NCBI RefSeq assembly: GCF_900108175.1
Contig: NZ_FNVO01000009.1
Span: 38,744 to 102,743, forward strand
DNA length: 64,000 nucleotides
Direction of reading: 5' to 3'
DNA from: Thermomonospora echinospora
GTDB lineage: Bacteria > Actinomycetota > Actinomycetes > Streptosporangiales > Streptosporangiaceae
Position numbers and translations under genes: made by a program. The notes beneath the pieces were generated by a model that ran no database searches, was not told the origin of the DNA, and saw only the letters and a list, made by a program, of their open reading frames with translations. This document shows positions 51,034-59,498 of this stretch, piece after piece (the first letter of the stretch is position 1; each line of letters opens with the position of its first letter).

Positions 51034-51294
51034 CGGTGGCCTCCCCACCCGGGAAGCTACGGAGATCTCCGGCTCTGCCGCCTCCCGCTCAGGAGCGAAT
51101 CCGGCGTCTCATACTCAAGTACGAGCCTGGACATCGGCCGGTCCTTTTCCGCAGGTCGCCCGGCATCGGCATGGCGTGGCTCACGGTGTGCCCGGGGTGC
51201 GGGTTGCATGGGGTACTTGGGTCTGGGGAAGACGCAGGTCGGGTGGTACGTTGCGGGTATTACAGCCGTAGTCGAAAGGAGCTGAGAGTCCGCT
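51034..51294. other. Divergent intergenic region
   Basis: This region separates the ABC remnant (minus) from the leader ORF and CNNM genes (plus). No gene is supported. TACGTT at 51247-51252 resembles a -10 box toward the CNNM genes but I see no matching -35. Confidence 0.4.
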
Positions 51295-51348
51295 ATGTCG
51301 GACCCTTCCAGTCATAGACCCGGCACCCGTGCGGGTGGCTCGCGGTGA
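51295..51348 (+). CDS. Possible 17-residue leader peptide
   Basis: ATG 51295 lies 12 nt after GGAG and opens a 17-codon frame whose TGA overlaps the GTG start of the CNNM gene (GTGA). Translation of this short frame could deliver ribosomes to the CNNM start, which has no ribosome-binding site of its own outside it. Peptide composition (Ser, Arg, Gly, His) is unremarkable. Confidence 0.4.
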   Translation: MSDPSSHRPGTRAGGSR

Positions 51349-52679
51349 GCATCGTGCTAGGCGTCGTCGCGCTGTTCGTGCTGACGGCGGCGACGGGGTA
51401 CTTCGTCGCACAGGAGTTCGCGTACGTCGCGGCCGATCGGGCCGCATTGACCAACGCCGCCGAGCAGGGCGATGGCAAGGCCCGCCGGGCGTTGGAGGTC
51501 ATGGGCCGGCTGTCGTTCATGCTCTCGGGCGCACAGCTGGGAATCACCGTCACCGGGCTGGTCGTCGGCCTGTTGTCCAAGCCTGCGCTGGCCGATCTGC
51601 TGCGCCCGCTGCTGGGTTGGATGGGCGTGCCGGACGGCGCGGTCGGGGCGATCGCCGTGGCGGTCGGCTTCGCCATCGCCACCGTGGTGCAGATGGTGAT
51701 GGGCGAGCTGATCCCCAAGAACTGGGCGCTGGCGCGGGCCGAGGCCATCGCGCGGGTCCTGGCCTCCTCCACCCTGGCGTACCTGGCGGTGGCGGGGCCG
51801 GTGATCAGGCTGTTCGACAACACCGCCAACCGGCTGCTGCGCGCGGTGGGGATCGAGCCGGCCGAGGAGCTGCACCACGGGGCGACCCTGGAGGAGCTCA
51901 GCGACATCATCGGCGAGTCCCACCGGGCCGGGCACCTGCCCGCCGACCTGTCGGCGGTGCTGGAGCGCGCGCTGACGTTCGGCGAGCGCACCGCCGACGA
52001 GGCGATGGTGCCCCGCCCCAAGGTGATCACCGTCGCGGCCGGCGACACGGTGGCCGAGCTCACCGAGCACGTGCGCCGCTCCGGGCACACCAACTACCCG
52101 GTGTACGGGGCGGACGTGGACGACATCGTGGGCGTGGCCGGGGTGCGCGAGCTGGCCGACCACACGCTGACGCCGGACACGCCGGTGGGCCGGATCGCCC
52201 GTCCCGCCCTGCTGGTGCCCGGCTCGCAGCCGCTGTACGGGGTGATCGAGCGGATGCGCGAGACCGGCGAGGAGTTCGCCTGCGTGGTGGACGAGTACGG
52301 CGGCCTGGCCGGGATCCTCACCTTCGAGGACATCGCCGAGGAGCTGGTCGGCGAGATCAGCGACGAGAACGACGTGGCCGAGACCGCCTCGGCGGCCGTC
52401 GCGGACGGCGACTGGACCGTGGACGCGGCGCTGCGCATCGACGAGGTCGCCGCGCTCACCGGGCTGGAGCTGCCCGAGGACGAGGTCTACGACACCCTCG
52501 GCGGGCTGGTGATCTCCCGGCTGGGCCGGCTGCCGCGGCCCGGCGACCGGGTCGTCGTGGAGCTGGACCCCACCGAGGGTCAGCTCGGCGAGGCCGAGAT
52601 CGAGGTGCTCAGCGTGGCCCGCCGGGTGCCCCGCGAGGTGCGCGTCCGGGTGCTGGCCACGGCCGGGGGTGAGGGCTGA
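51345..52679 (+). CDS. CNNM/HlyC-CorC family transporter with CBS domains
   Basis: A 444-residue protein. The N-terminal DUF21/CNNM membrane domain (about 1-195) has AQEFAYVAADRAAL, GAQLGITVTGLVVG and MGELIPKNWALARAE, all typical. Two CBS domains follow (about 205-335, with DEYGGLAGILTFEDIAEELVGEI), then a CorC_HlyC domain (TLGGLVISRLGRLPRPGD). These proteins are implicated in Mg2+ or Na+ export. It is followed directly by a second, shorter homolog; the two overlap by one base and probably act as a heterodimer, as often seen in actinobacteria. Confidence 0.9.
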   Translation: MSIVLGVVALFVLTAATGYFVAQEFAYVAADRAALTNAAEQGDGKARRALEVMGRLSFMLSGAQLGITVTGLVVGLLSKPALADLLRPLLGWMGVPDGAVGAIAVAVGFAIATVVQMVMGELIPKNWALARAEAIARVLASSTLAYLAVAGPVIRLFDNTANRLLRAVGIEPAEELHHGATLEELSDIIGESHRAGHLPADLSAVLERALTFGERTADEAMVPRPKVITVAAGDTVAELTEHVRRSGHTNYPVYGADVDDIVGVAGVRELADHTLTPDTPVGRIARPALLVPGSQPLYGVIERMRETGEEFACVVDEYGGLAGILTFEDIAEELVGEISDENDVAETASAAVADGDWTVDAALRIDEVAALTGLELPEDEVYDTLGGLVISRLGRLPRPGDRVVVELDPTEGQLGEAEIEVLSVARRVPREVRVRVLATAGGEG

Positions 52680-53692
52680 TGGATCCGCTGACCGCCATCG
52701 CCGTCACCGTGCTGCTGCTGATCGGCAACGGGTTCTTCGTGGGCGCGGAGTTCGCCCTGGTGGCGGCCCGCAGGCCGCGTCTGGAGCGGGCGGCGCGGGC
52801 CGGCAGCAGGCCGGCCGCGGCGGCCGTGGCCGGGATCCGGGAGCTGTCGCTGATGCTGGCCGGGGCCCAGCTCGGCATCACCATGTGCACGCTGGGCCTG
52901 GGCGTGGTCACCGAGCCCGCCTTCGAGAAGGTGCTGGCCGGGCCGCTGCACGAGCTGGGCGCCCCGGAGGGCGCCTCGCACGCGGTGGCGCTGACGGTGG
53001 CACTGACGGTGGTGACGTTCCTGCACATGGTGATCGGCGAGATGGTGCCCAAGTCGTGGGCGATCTCGCATCCGGAGCGGTCGGCACTGATCCTGGCGAT
53101 GCCGTTCCGGGCGTTCGCCCGGGTGGCCCGGCCGATCCTGGCGGTGATGAACGGGCTGTCCAACGGCTTCCTGCGGCTGATCGGGGTGCCGCCGCGCGAC
53201 GCGCTGGACAGCCACACCGACCCGCAGCGGCTGGGGCACCTGCTGGGCGAGTCCCGGCGGCTCGGCCTGATCGACCGGCGCGACCACGACCTGCTCGACC
53301 GGGTCATCACCATCCGGGACGCGGCCATCGGCGACCTGACGGTGCCCGCCGACCGGGTGACCACCGTGCCGTCCGCGGCCGGGCCGCTGGACATCCGCCG
53401 CGCCGCCGAGGCCAGCGGGCACGTGCGGACCCTGGTGCGCGACGAGGACGGCGCCATCCTCGGCGTCGTGCACGTCCGCGACGCGATCATCGCGCGGAAC
53501 GGGCAGCGGGCGGCCGACATGTGCTATCCGGTGCCCAGGCTGGACGCCCAGACCTCGGTGCTCGACGCGGCCACCCGGCTGCGCCGCGACCGGGCCCAGC
53601 TGGCCCTGGTGACCGAGTCGGACGGCTCGATCCGCGGCATCGTCAGCATGGACGACCTGCTCGGCCAGCTGCTGGCGGCCAACCCGCACTGA
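52679..53692 (+). CDS. CNNM/HlyC-CorC family transporter, shorter partner
   Basis: A 337-residue CNNM protein: membrane domain with GAEFALVAARRPRLERA, GAQLGITMCTLGLGVV and IGEMVPKSWAISHPE, then a CBS pair (about 205-330) ending SIRGIVSMDDLLGQLL. It lacks the C-terminal CorC_HlyC domain of its upstream neighbour. ATG 52679 shares a base with the preceding stop (TGATG). A hairpin terminator follows. Confidence 0.9.
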   Translation: MDPLTAIAVTVLLLIGNGFFVGAEFALVAARRPRLERAARAGSRPAAAAVAGIRELSLMLAGAQLGITMCTLGLGVVTEPAFEKVLAGPLHELGAPEGASHAVALTVALTVVTFLHMVIGEMVPKSWAISHPERSALILAMPFRAFARVARPILAVMNGLSNGFLRLIGVPPRDALDSHTDPQRLGHLLGESRRLGLIDRRDHDLLDRVITIRDAAIGDLTVPADRVTTVPSAAGPLDIRRAAEASGHVRTLVRDEDGAILGVVHVRDAIIARNGQRAADMCYPVPRLDAQTSVLDAATRLRRDRAQLALVTESDGSIRGIVSMDDLLGQLLAANPH

Positions 53693-53698
53693 CCGGGC

Positions 53699-53735
53699 CC
53701 GGCCCGGCGGGCGGCGTCCCCGTCCGCCGGGCCGG
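53699..53735 (+). terminator. Terminator after the CNNM pair
   Basis: Perfect 12-bp arms CCGGCCCGGCGG (53699-53710) and CCGCCGGGCCGG (53724-53735) with a 13-nt loop begin 7 nt after the stop codon. Confidence 0.75.
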
Positions 53736-53762
53736 CCGAAGTCCCCCAGTGAGGCAGGAACG

Positions 53763-54128
53763 TTGACACGACGCCCGCTCGGACAGCTCGAAGCCGAGGT
53801 GCTCGCCGCGCTCGCGGCGGCCGACGGCCCCGTCTCCACGGCCGAGCTGCGCTCCCGGCTGGCCGGCGCCCCGGCGTACACGACGGTCAACACCATCCTG
53901 TTCCGGCTGCACGACAAGCGGCTGGTGACCCGGGTCCGGGCGGGCCGGCACTACCTGTACCGGCTGGCCGTGGACGAGGCCCGGCTGGTGGCCGACCGGA
54001 TGCACTCGCACCTGCGGTTCGCCAGCGACCCGGCCGGTGTGCTCAGCCAGTTCGTACGGACGCTGAGCCCGCAGGAGGAGACGACGCTGCGCGAGATCCT
54101 GGCCGAGCAGCCCGGGGACCACGGGTGA
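53763..54128 (+). CDS. BlaI/MecI-family repressor
   Basis: A 121-residue winged-helix protein: LGQLEAEVLAALAAADGPVS and YTTVNTILFRLHDKRLVTRV are the family's helix-turn-helix, and the C-terminal helices serve dimerisation. TTG 53763 follows GTGAGGCAGG. BlaI proteins are released by cleavage by a partner membrane metalloprotease, here the M56 gene that overlaps it by 4 bp. I found no clear TACA/TGTA operator directly upstream. No beta-lactamase gene is adjacent, so the regulated target is unknown. Confidence 0.88.
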   Translation: MTRRPLGQLEAEVLAALAAADGPVSTAELRSRLAGAPAYTTVNTILFRLHDKRLVTRVRAGRHYLYRLAVDEARLVADRMHSHLRFASDPAGVLSQFVRTLSPQEETTLREILAEQPGDHG

Positions 54129-55000
54129 ACTGGTTCACCTTCCTGCCGCTGGTGGTCACGCTGGCGCTGGGCACGGCCGCCGGGCGGGTGGTCCTGCCGC
54201 TGCATCCGGCGTGGGAGGCCCGGCTGCTGGGCACGGTGGCGGCGAGCACCACCACCGCGGTCGCCGGCACGCTGCTGTTCGTCGCGATCAACTACGGAGC
54301 CAGCCTGCGCCCACAGTGGGCCGACCGGCTGCCGGAGTGGACGCTGATCGGCGACGACACCCCGATCCCGGCGACCCTGGGGATACCGGCCACCGTGCTC
54401 ACCGCCGTCGGCCTGGCGATCACGGTGCGGCTCGCGGCCGGATGGGCGGAGGAGATCCGGCAGGCGCGGCGGGCCGCCGAGCGGCTGCCGGACACCGACG
54501 TCCCCATCGCGCTGGCCATCCCCGGCCGACGCGGCGGCGTGCTGGTCTCCCGCGGGCTGCTCACCGAGCTGACCTCGCCCGAGCTGCGGGTCGTCTTCGA
54601 GCACGAGGGCTCCCATCTGCGGCATCGCCACCACCGCTATCTGGCCGCCGGAGCGCTGGCGGCGGGCCTGCTGCCACCGCTGCGGCGGCTGGACGAGCGG
54701 CTGCGGCTGGCGGTCGAGCGCTGGGCGGACGAGGACGCCGCGGAGGCGGTGGGCGACCGGGTGCTGGTGGCCCGTACGGTGGCGCGGGTGGCGCTGGCCC
54801 GTTCGCAGGGCTGGGGGGCCGTCCCCGGGTTCGCCGAGTCGGGCGTGGTGCAGCGGGTCGAGGCGCTGCTGGCGGCGCCGCCGGCCAAGAGCACCTTCAC
54901 CGGGCCGGTCCTGCTGGCCGGCATGGGGCTGCCCTCCACCGTCCTGGCGCTGACCGCCCTGCAACTCGATCACGCGCTGGCCCTGGCGCTGCTGTCCTGA
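54125..55000 (+). CDS. M56 (BlaR1-like) membrane metalloprotease
   Basis: A 291-residue protein with membrane helices at about 5-25, 38-58, 80-102, 175-190 and 265-285. The zinc motif HExxH is present as FEHEGSHLRHRHH, with the downstream Glu/Asp-rich ERWADEDAAEAVGDR supplying the third ligand. Unlike BlaR1 it has no extracytoplasmic penicillin-binding sensor domain, so the signal must come from elsewhere. It is coupled to the BlaI-type repressor upstream. Confidence 0.87.
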   Translation: MNWFTFLPLVVTLALGTAAGRVVLPLHPAWEARLLGTVAASTTTAVAGTLLFVAINYGASLRPQWADRLPEWTLIGDDTPIPATLGIPATVLTAVGLAITVRLAAGWAEEIRQARRAAERLPDTDVPIALAIPGRRGGVLVSRGLLTELTSPELRVVFEHEGSHLRHRHHRYLAAGALAAGLLPPLRRLDERLRLAVERWADEDAAEAVGDRVLVARTVARVALARSQGWGAVPGFAESGVVQRVEALLAAPPAKSTFTGPVLLAGMGLPSTVLALTALQLDHALALALLS

Positions 55001-55279
55001 CCCGCCGGAACGGCCCCGCGCGGAGCGGGCCGGGCGGCTCTTCCCCGCCGGCGCTCCGTGGTGGTTGCACGGCCTGCGCGGCCGGATGCGGACAGCGCCA
55101 CCTGCCCCGCGACCGTAACCATGTCTGTCATGGCAGGTGACGGCATTTCTGACAGATCGTCTCTGACATTGCGGTCACACCTGTGTCGGACACCCGGAAA
55201 ATGGGGTTCTGCCTTGCCGGAGCGTCCGGCTGGCCACAATGAGACCTCGGCTTTCCTTGACCTGGGAGGCGGTTCGACC

Positions 55280-56206
55280 GTGGACCACGCGCGCCCATTC
55301 CGGCCGGACGGGTGGTGGGAACGGGACGGGCGGGACGATGCGGAGCCCCCCGTCGACCTGGACCTGTCCGGCCCCAGCCCGGCCCGGGTCTACGACCATC
55401 TGCTCGGCGGCAAGGACAACTACGAGACCGACCGGGCGCTGGCCGAGCGGATGCTGCGGGTCCAGCCCATGCTGGGTCTGGCCGCCCGCCAGAACCGGGC
55501 GTTCGTCGGCCGGGCGGTGCGCCGCCTCGCGCAGGCCGGGTTCAGTCAGTTCCTGGACATCGGCTGCGGCCTGCCCGCCCGGGACAACGTGCACCAGATC
55601 GCGGACCGCACCATGCCGGGGGCGCGGGTCGTCTATGTCGACAACGACCCGGTCGTGCTGGCGCACGGGCGGGCGCTGCTGGTCGAGAACGCGAACGTGG
55701 CCGTGCTCCGGGCCGACCTGCGCGATCCGGAGCACGTGCTCGACACGGTGCGTGCCGGCCGGCTGCTGGACTTCCAGCGGCCGGTCGCCGTCCTGCTGAC
55801 GGCCGTGCTGCACTTCCTGGCCGACGCGGACGGGCCGCAGGAGGCGGTGGCGCGGATCCGCCGGGCGCTCCCGGCCGGCAGCGCACTGGCCGTCTCGCAC
55901 CTGGCCTCCGACGTCGCCACCGCCGCTACCGCCGAGGCCGCCCGCCTGTTCGCCGCCGAGTGCGGCCGTCCGCTGGTGCCGCGCGGCCGGGAGGAGGTCG
56001 CCGGGTTCTTCGGCGACTTAGCGCCGGTCGATCCGGGTCTGGTCTTCACCGGGGAGTGGTGGCCCGACATCGCCTCACAACCGCCGGAGCACAGCCTGAT
56101 GTACGCGGGGGTCGCCTGTTCGCGTCCGCTGTCGTCCCCTCCCGCCGAGACGACCGCACGGCCGGAGTCCCGCCCGTCCGGCTGCAACCCCGTCCACCTC
56201 GTCTGA
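55280..56206 (+). CDS. DUF574-type S-adenosylmethionine methyltransferase
   Basis: A 308-residue member of the actinobacterial DUF574 family. The family signature PARVYDHLLGGKDNYETDRALAE is near residue 40; the SAM-binding part is FLDIGCGLPARDNVHQIA, followed by VVYVDNDPVVLAHGRAL. These proteins are numerous in streptomycetes and relatives, and their substrates are mostly unknown. GTG 55280 follows GGGAGG. The last 16 codons lie in the first unit of a 110-bp tandem repeat, so the C-terminal tail may vary between strains. Confidence 0.88.
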   Translation: MDHARPFRPDGWWERDGRDDAEPPVDLDLSGPSPARVYDHLLGGKDNYETDRALAERMLRVQPMLGLAARQNRAFVGRAVRRLAQAGFSQFLDIGCGLPARDNVHQIADRTMPGARVVYVDNDPVVLAHGRALLVENANVAVLRADLRDPEHVLDTVRAGRLLDFQRPVAVLLTAVLHFLADADGPQEAVARIRRALPAGSALAVSHLASDVATAATAEAARLFAAECGRPLVPRGREEVAGFFGDLAPVDPGLVFTGEWWPDIASQPPEHSLMYAGVACSRPLSSPPAETTARPESRPSGCNPVHLV

Positions 56207-56480
56207 CGACGTACACGGGCGGCCGACCGGTTGGTGCGGCTCCGCCGTCTCTGGTCCGGCCGCCGCGCGGCCGGAGTCCCGCCCATCCGGGTACCACCCC
56301 GTCCACCTCATCTGACGGCGTATGGATGGTGTGACTCCACCGTCCCGGCCCGGTTGCCGCGCGCCATGACGACCGCACAGCCGGGACCTCGCCCATCCGT
56401 ATACAACCCATCTGACGGCCTGCGGATGGTGCGGCTCCGCCGTTCCTGGTCCGGTTGCCGCGCGTCATGGTGGCCGCCGA
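56152..56480. repeat. Three-copy tandem repeat of about 110 bp
   Basis: Units start near 56152, 56261 and 56371, aligned by CCGGAGTCCCGCCC at 56162 and 56271 and CCGGGACCTCGCCC at 56381. Each also has CACCTCRTCTGACG-type or CATCTGACGGC sequence and GGTGCGGCTCCGCCG-type sequence. Unit 1 includes the stop codon of the methyltransferase gene; units 2 and 3 are untranslated and degenerate. Confidence 0.85.
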
Positions 56481-56505
56481 CGGTGGCTCCCGTCGGCGGC
56501 CGGGC

Positions 56506-57015
56506 TCAGGCCTCCGTGCCCTCTGGTGCGGGCTGCCTGCCGGTGGGCTCGTGGGACAGGTGGGCGGACAGGGTCTGCGGGTCGGGGCCGCGGACGGGCA
56601 GCAGTTGTGCGGTCCGGATGCCGCCCGGCATCCGGGTTCCGGCCAGTTCCAGGCTGTGACAGGCGTGCAGGTGCCGGTCCAGTCCCGTCTCGGCCAGCAG
56701 CGCCAGGACCTCGGCGGGCGGCCGGACGAGGATCATCCGTCCACCCGCCCGGTCGGCCGCGTTGCGCAGGGCGACCAGGATGCCCAGGCCGAAGCGGTCG
56801 GCCAGCCGGGCTCCCGACAGGTCCAGCACCACCCGCGGCCCCGGCACCGCCCGCAGCGCGCCCGTCAGGGACGCCCGCAGGATCTCGGCGGTGCTCGACC
56901 GGAGCTCACCGGTCAGTTCGACCACCAGATCGCTGCCGGTGCGGTGGACGCGGACCCGCAGGCCGGGCCCCGGCTCCGGCTCGGGCGGTGACTTGTACCG
57001 GCATTCGTACGTCAT
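56506..57015 (-). CDS. STAS-domain protein without the usual phosphorylation Ser
   Basis: A 169-residue protein with a STAS fold at about 20-120: SDLVVELTGELRSSTAEILR, then VVLDLSGARLADRFGLGILV. In anti-anti-sigma factors the loop reads D-S-S/T-G and the Ser is phosphorylated; here it is ADRFGLG, so no phosphorylatable residue is at that place. The C-terminal 45 residues (RMPGGIRTAQLLPVRGPDPQ onward) are an unrelated Pro-rich extension. ATG 57015 is preferred; ATG 57054 is possible. A sigma-B-like promoter lies upstream. Confidence 0.75.
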   Translation of the reverse strand: MTYECRYKSPPEPEPGPGLRVRVHRTGSDLVVELTGELRSSTAEILRASLTGALRAVPGPRVVLDLSGARLADRFGLGILVALRNAADRAGGRMILVRPPAEVLALLAETGLDRHLHACHSLELAGTRMPGGIRTAQLLPVRGPDPQTLSAHLSHEPTGRQPAPEGTEA

Positions 57016-57472
57016 AAGCCATCGAAGACCCTTCCCGAGGGGTGCGAGCCACATGGTCCAAGAATCAATGGCGAGGCCGCCAGAGAATGCGGCCCCGCCG
57101 GTGCAGATCGATTACCTCCACCAGTTGCCACAACGTGTGAACCGACCATTGGGAGAAGTACTCGATTGCCGAAGAAAATACCCGGGCCCCCGGACAGGAC
57201 ACTTGGCCGTGGGTCAAGACTGGTCCAAGCGGCATTGACCCGCCCCGGGGCGGTCCGGGGCGGATCCGGCCCCGGCCATGTCCAGAGAGTCCCGGTTCGC
57301 CCCCTGTTGGGGTACTTGTCGCGAACGCCGGGAGGTCACCGCTTCCCGCAGGGCGCGGACGCGCTCCGCCGGCGCTTTTCACCGCACATTCTCCCGGCCT
57401 TTCCGCCGGCCCGCCCGGCGATGGACGAGCAGAAATCCGCAACGGTGCTCCGGCTCCTTTGCGGATATTCGG
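57016..57472. other. Intergenic region between STAS and glycosyltransferase genes
   Basis: No gene is supported here. It holds the sigma-B-like promoter (57178-57202) and a small perfect palindrome CCGCCCCGGGGCGG at 57240-57253. Confidence 0.6.
57178..57202 (-). promoter_or_regulatory. Sigma-B-like promoter toward the STAS gene
   Basis: On the minus strand GTGT (57202-57199), 15 bp, then GGGTAT (57183-57178), fits the GNNT-N14-16-GGGTAY form of actinobacterial stress sigma-factor promoters. The transcript would have a leader of about 155 nt. Confidence 0.45.
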
Positions 57473-58723
57473 TCACCGCCGTGGCGCCGCAAAAGGACGG
57501 CCGCCCGGTACGCGGTGGGCGCGCGGTTCACCGGAGGGCCGCCGCAGGTCGCCGCCGGGCGGGACCGCGGCCACCGGCACTCCGATGGGCGCGGACACGC
57601 CCCGGACGTCCTGCACGGCCTCGGTGACCACGGCGGCCAGTTCGGCGAACGTGCGGTCCGCCGCGCAGCCGAGCGCCAGCCCGGCCGCCGCCAGCCCCTC
57701 CCGTTCGGCCGTCCCGGCGTCCGACAACCGTTCCACGAGCGCCTCGGACAGCGCCCCGACATCCCCGGGCGGCACCAGCGCGCCCGCGCCGGGCGCCACG
57801 AGCTCCGACAGCCCGGGGATGTCGGAGGCCACCACCGGCCGCCCCGTCGCCATGGCCTCCAACGCGGTGAACGGCAGCCCCTCCCAGCGTGACGGCACCA
57901 CCACCACGTCCGACGCGGCGTACCAGGGACGGGGGTCGTCCACCTCATAGGTGAACCGGACGCCCGCACCGGCCTGCCTGCGAGCCCGCGCGAGCCGGTC
58001 ACCGCTGCCGACGACGGCCAGCTCGGCGCGCGGGCAGCCCGCCCTGACCAGCGGCCATGCCTTCAGCAGCACGTCCTGACCCTTCTGCCGGGTGACCCGG
58101 CCCACGCACACCGCCAGCCGCGCGTCCGGGTCGATCCCCAGCCGGGCACGGGCCTGCGCCTTCTCCTCCGCCCCGGCGGGCCGGAACCGGGTGAGGTCGA
58201 CGCCGTTGCGGACGATCCGCAGCAGCCCCGGCACCCGCCCGGCGATCCCCACCTGCGCCTCCCCGGCCCCCACGCACACCAGCAGATCGGTACGGCGGGC
58301 GGCGGCCCGCTCCCACCACAGCGCGAGCCACCCCAGCCCGCCACCGGCCGCCGGCCACGACCAGCCGTGCGGCTGGAACACCACCACCGGCCGGTGTCCC
58401 CGCGCGGTGCTGGGCAGCAGCCGCCCGGCGAGCCCCGCCTTCGAGGAGTGCAGGTGGACCACGTCGGGGCGGAAGGCCCCGACGAGCCGGTGCAGACGGC
58501 GGGCCTCGGCCAGGGTCCGGGGCCCCGGCACCCGCTCCGCCGCCCAGCGGAACCGGACGATCCGCAGCTCGGCCAGACGCCGCGCGAGGTCCCCCTCGTC
58601 CGGGCAGGCCACCGCCACGTGCCAGCCGCGCCTTTGCTGGTCGGCGCACGCGTCGGCCACGTAGGCGCCCACTCCGGAGGTCGTCGGCTGGACGACGTGC
58701 AGCACACGTGGGGGGCGTGTCAT
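57473..58723 (-). CDS. GT4-type glycosyltransferase
   Basis: A 416-residue GT-B enzyme. N-terminal domain: VLHVVQPTTSGVGAYVADAC and VVHLHSSKAGLAGRL; donor domain: VCVGRVTRQKGQDVLLKAWP and PSRWEGLPFTALEAMATGRPV with the E-x7-E site, then VASDIPGLSELVAPG. It has no membrane helix. ATG 58723 is supported by an excellent GGAGGTGACGAG ribosome-binding site. With the NodB-fold protein upstream on the same strand (58 nt gap) it probably acts on an exopolysaccharide or spore/cell-wall glycan. Confidence 0.9.
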   Translation of the reverse strand: MTRPPRVLHVVQPTTSGVGAYVADACADQQRRGWHVAVACPDEGDLARRLAELRIVRFRWAAERVPGPRTLAEARRLHRLVGAFRPDVVHLHSSKAGLAGRLLPSTARGHRPVVVFQPHGWSWPAAGGGLGWLALWWERAAARRTDLLVCVGAGEAQVGIAGRVPGLLRIVRNGVDLTRFRPAGAEEKAQARARLGIDPDARLAVCVGRVTRQKGQDVLLKAWPLVRAGCPRAELAVVGSGDRLARARRQAGAGVRFTYEVDDPRPWYAASDVVVVPSRWEGLPFTALEAMATGRPVVASDIPGLSELVAPGAGALVPPGDVGALSEALVERLSDAGTAEREGLAAAGLALGCAADRTFAELAAVVTEAVQDVRGVSAPIGVPVAAVPPGGDLRRPSGEPRAHRVPGGRPFAAPRR

Positions 58724-58781
58724 CTCGTCACCTCCACGGTGCTGTCCATCCGCGTCGTCACGCGCACCCGCGAAACGTTCA

Positions 58782-59498
58782 TCACACCCGGGTCCTCCAC
58801 ACGAGCTGGTGCCGGAAGACCTTGGCCCACATCCGCACCCCGCGGTCGTGGTCGCCCATGCGCGTGCGGGGCAGCGCGTGGTCACCGTTGAGCAGCGAAC
58901 GCCAGACCGCGCACGCGTACTCGTAACCGGCCTTGCGCACGGCGTCCATCTCACGCCGCAACACGTGTCCGTACGGATAGGCGAAGCCGGTGACCGGCCC
59001 GCCGGTGAGGTCCTCCAGCATCGACCGGCCGCGGGTCAGCTCCTCGACCAGCTCCTCGTCGTCCGTCCCGGGCAGCGACACGTACCGCAGCCCGTGCGAG
59101 CCGAGTTCCATGCCCTTGCCCACGACGCGGTGGATCTGGTCCTCCGACATCAGCCGGCGGCGGGGGCCGGTGTCCCAGGTGCTCTCCCCGCCTATCTCCG
59201 CCGCGGCCACGAACACGGTCGCGGTGAAGCCCCGGCGCAGCAGCACCGGCGCGGCCCGCGTGGCGAAGTCGGCGTAGCCGCCGTCGAAGGTCAGCCCGAC
59301 CAGGCCGCGCGCCCGGCCGGCCCGCCACGCCGCGCGCAGTTCCCCGACGCTCACGCCCTGCAGCCCGTTGCGGTACAGCCAGTCCATCTGCCGCTCGAAC
59401 ACCTCGGGCGGGACGTTCGGCCGCGCCGGACCCCGCTCGGTCCGGCCCACCGAGCGGTACCTCAGGATCAGCGGCATTCCCGCCGGTCTGCGTTTCAC
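58782..59498 (-). CDS. NodB-fold polysaccharide deacetylase-like protein, probably inactive
   Basis: A 238-residue NodB-homology protein: LTFDGGYADFATRAAPVLL, TATVFVAAAEIGG, ELGSHGLRYVSLPG and GFAYPYGHVLRREMDAVRKAGY follow in the family order. In active deacetylases the first motif is TFDDG and the metal-binding helix is HxxxH. Here the second Asp is Gly (TFDGG) and the second His is Tyr (SHGLRY), so two of three metal ligands are lost. GTG 59498 follows GAAGGTGAGCG; the frame is open much further upstream with Pro/Arg-rich sequence. No signal peptide with this start. Confidence 0.8.
   Translation of the reverse strand: MKRRPAGMPLILRYRSVGRTERGPARPNVPPEVFERQMDWLYRNGLQGVSVGELRAAWRAGRARGLVGLTFDGGYADFATRAAPVLLRRGFTATVFVAAAEIGGESTWDTGPRRRLMSEDQIHRVVGKGMELGSHGLRYVSLPGTDDEELVEELTRGRSMLEDLTGGPVTGFAYPYGHVLRREMDAVRKAGYEYACAVWRSLLNGDHALPRTRMGDHDRGVRMWAKVFRHQLVWRTRV

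Noticed and set aside
56046..56468. Minus-strand frame across the 110-bp repeats, giving a repetitive peptide
   Set aside because: Openness follows from the repeated GC-rich unit; it partly overlaps the methyltransferase gene and lacks a start signal.
57065..57442. Minus-strand frame between STAS and glycosyltransferase genes
   Set aside because: Composition is Arg/Gly/Pro-rich, no start signal, and it contains the sigma-B-like promoter.
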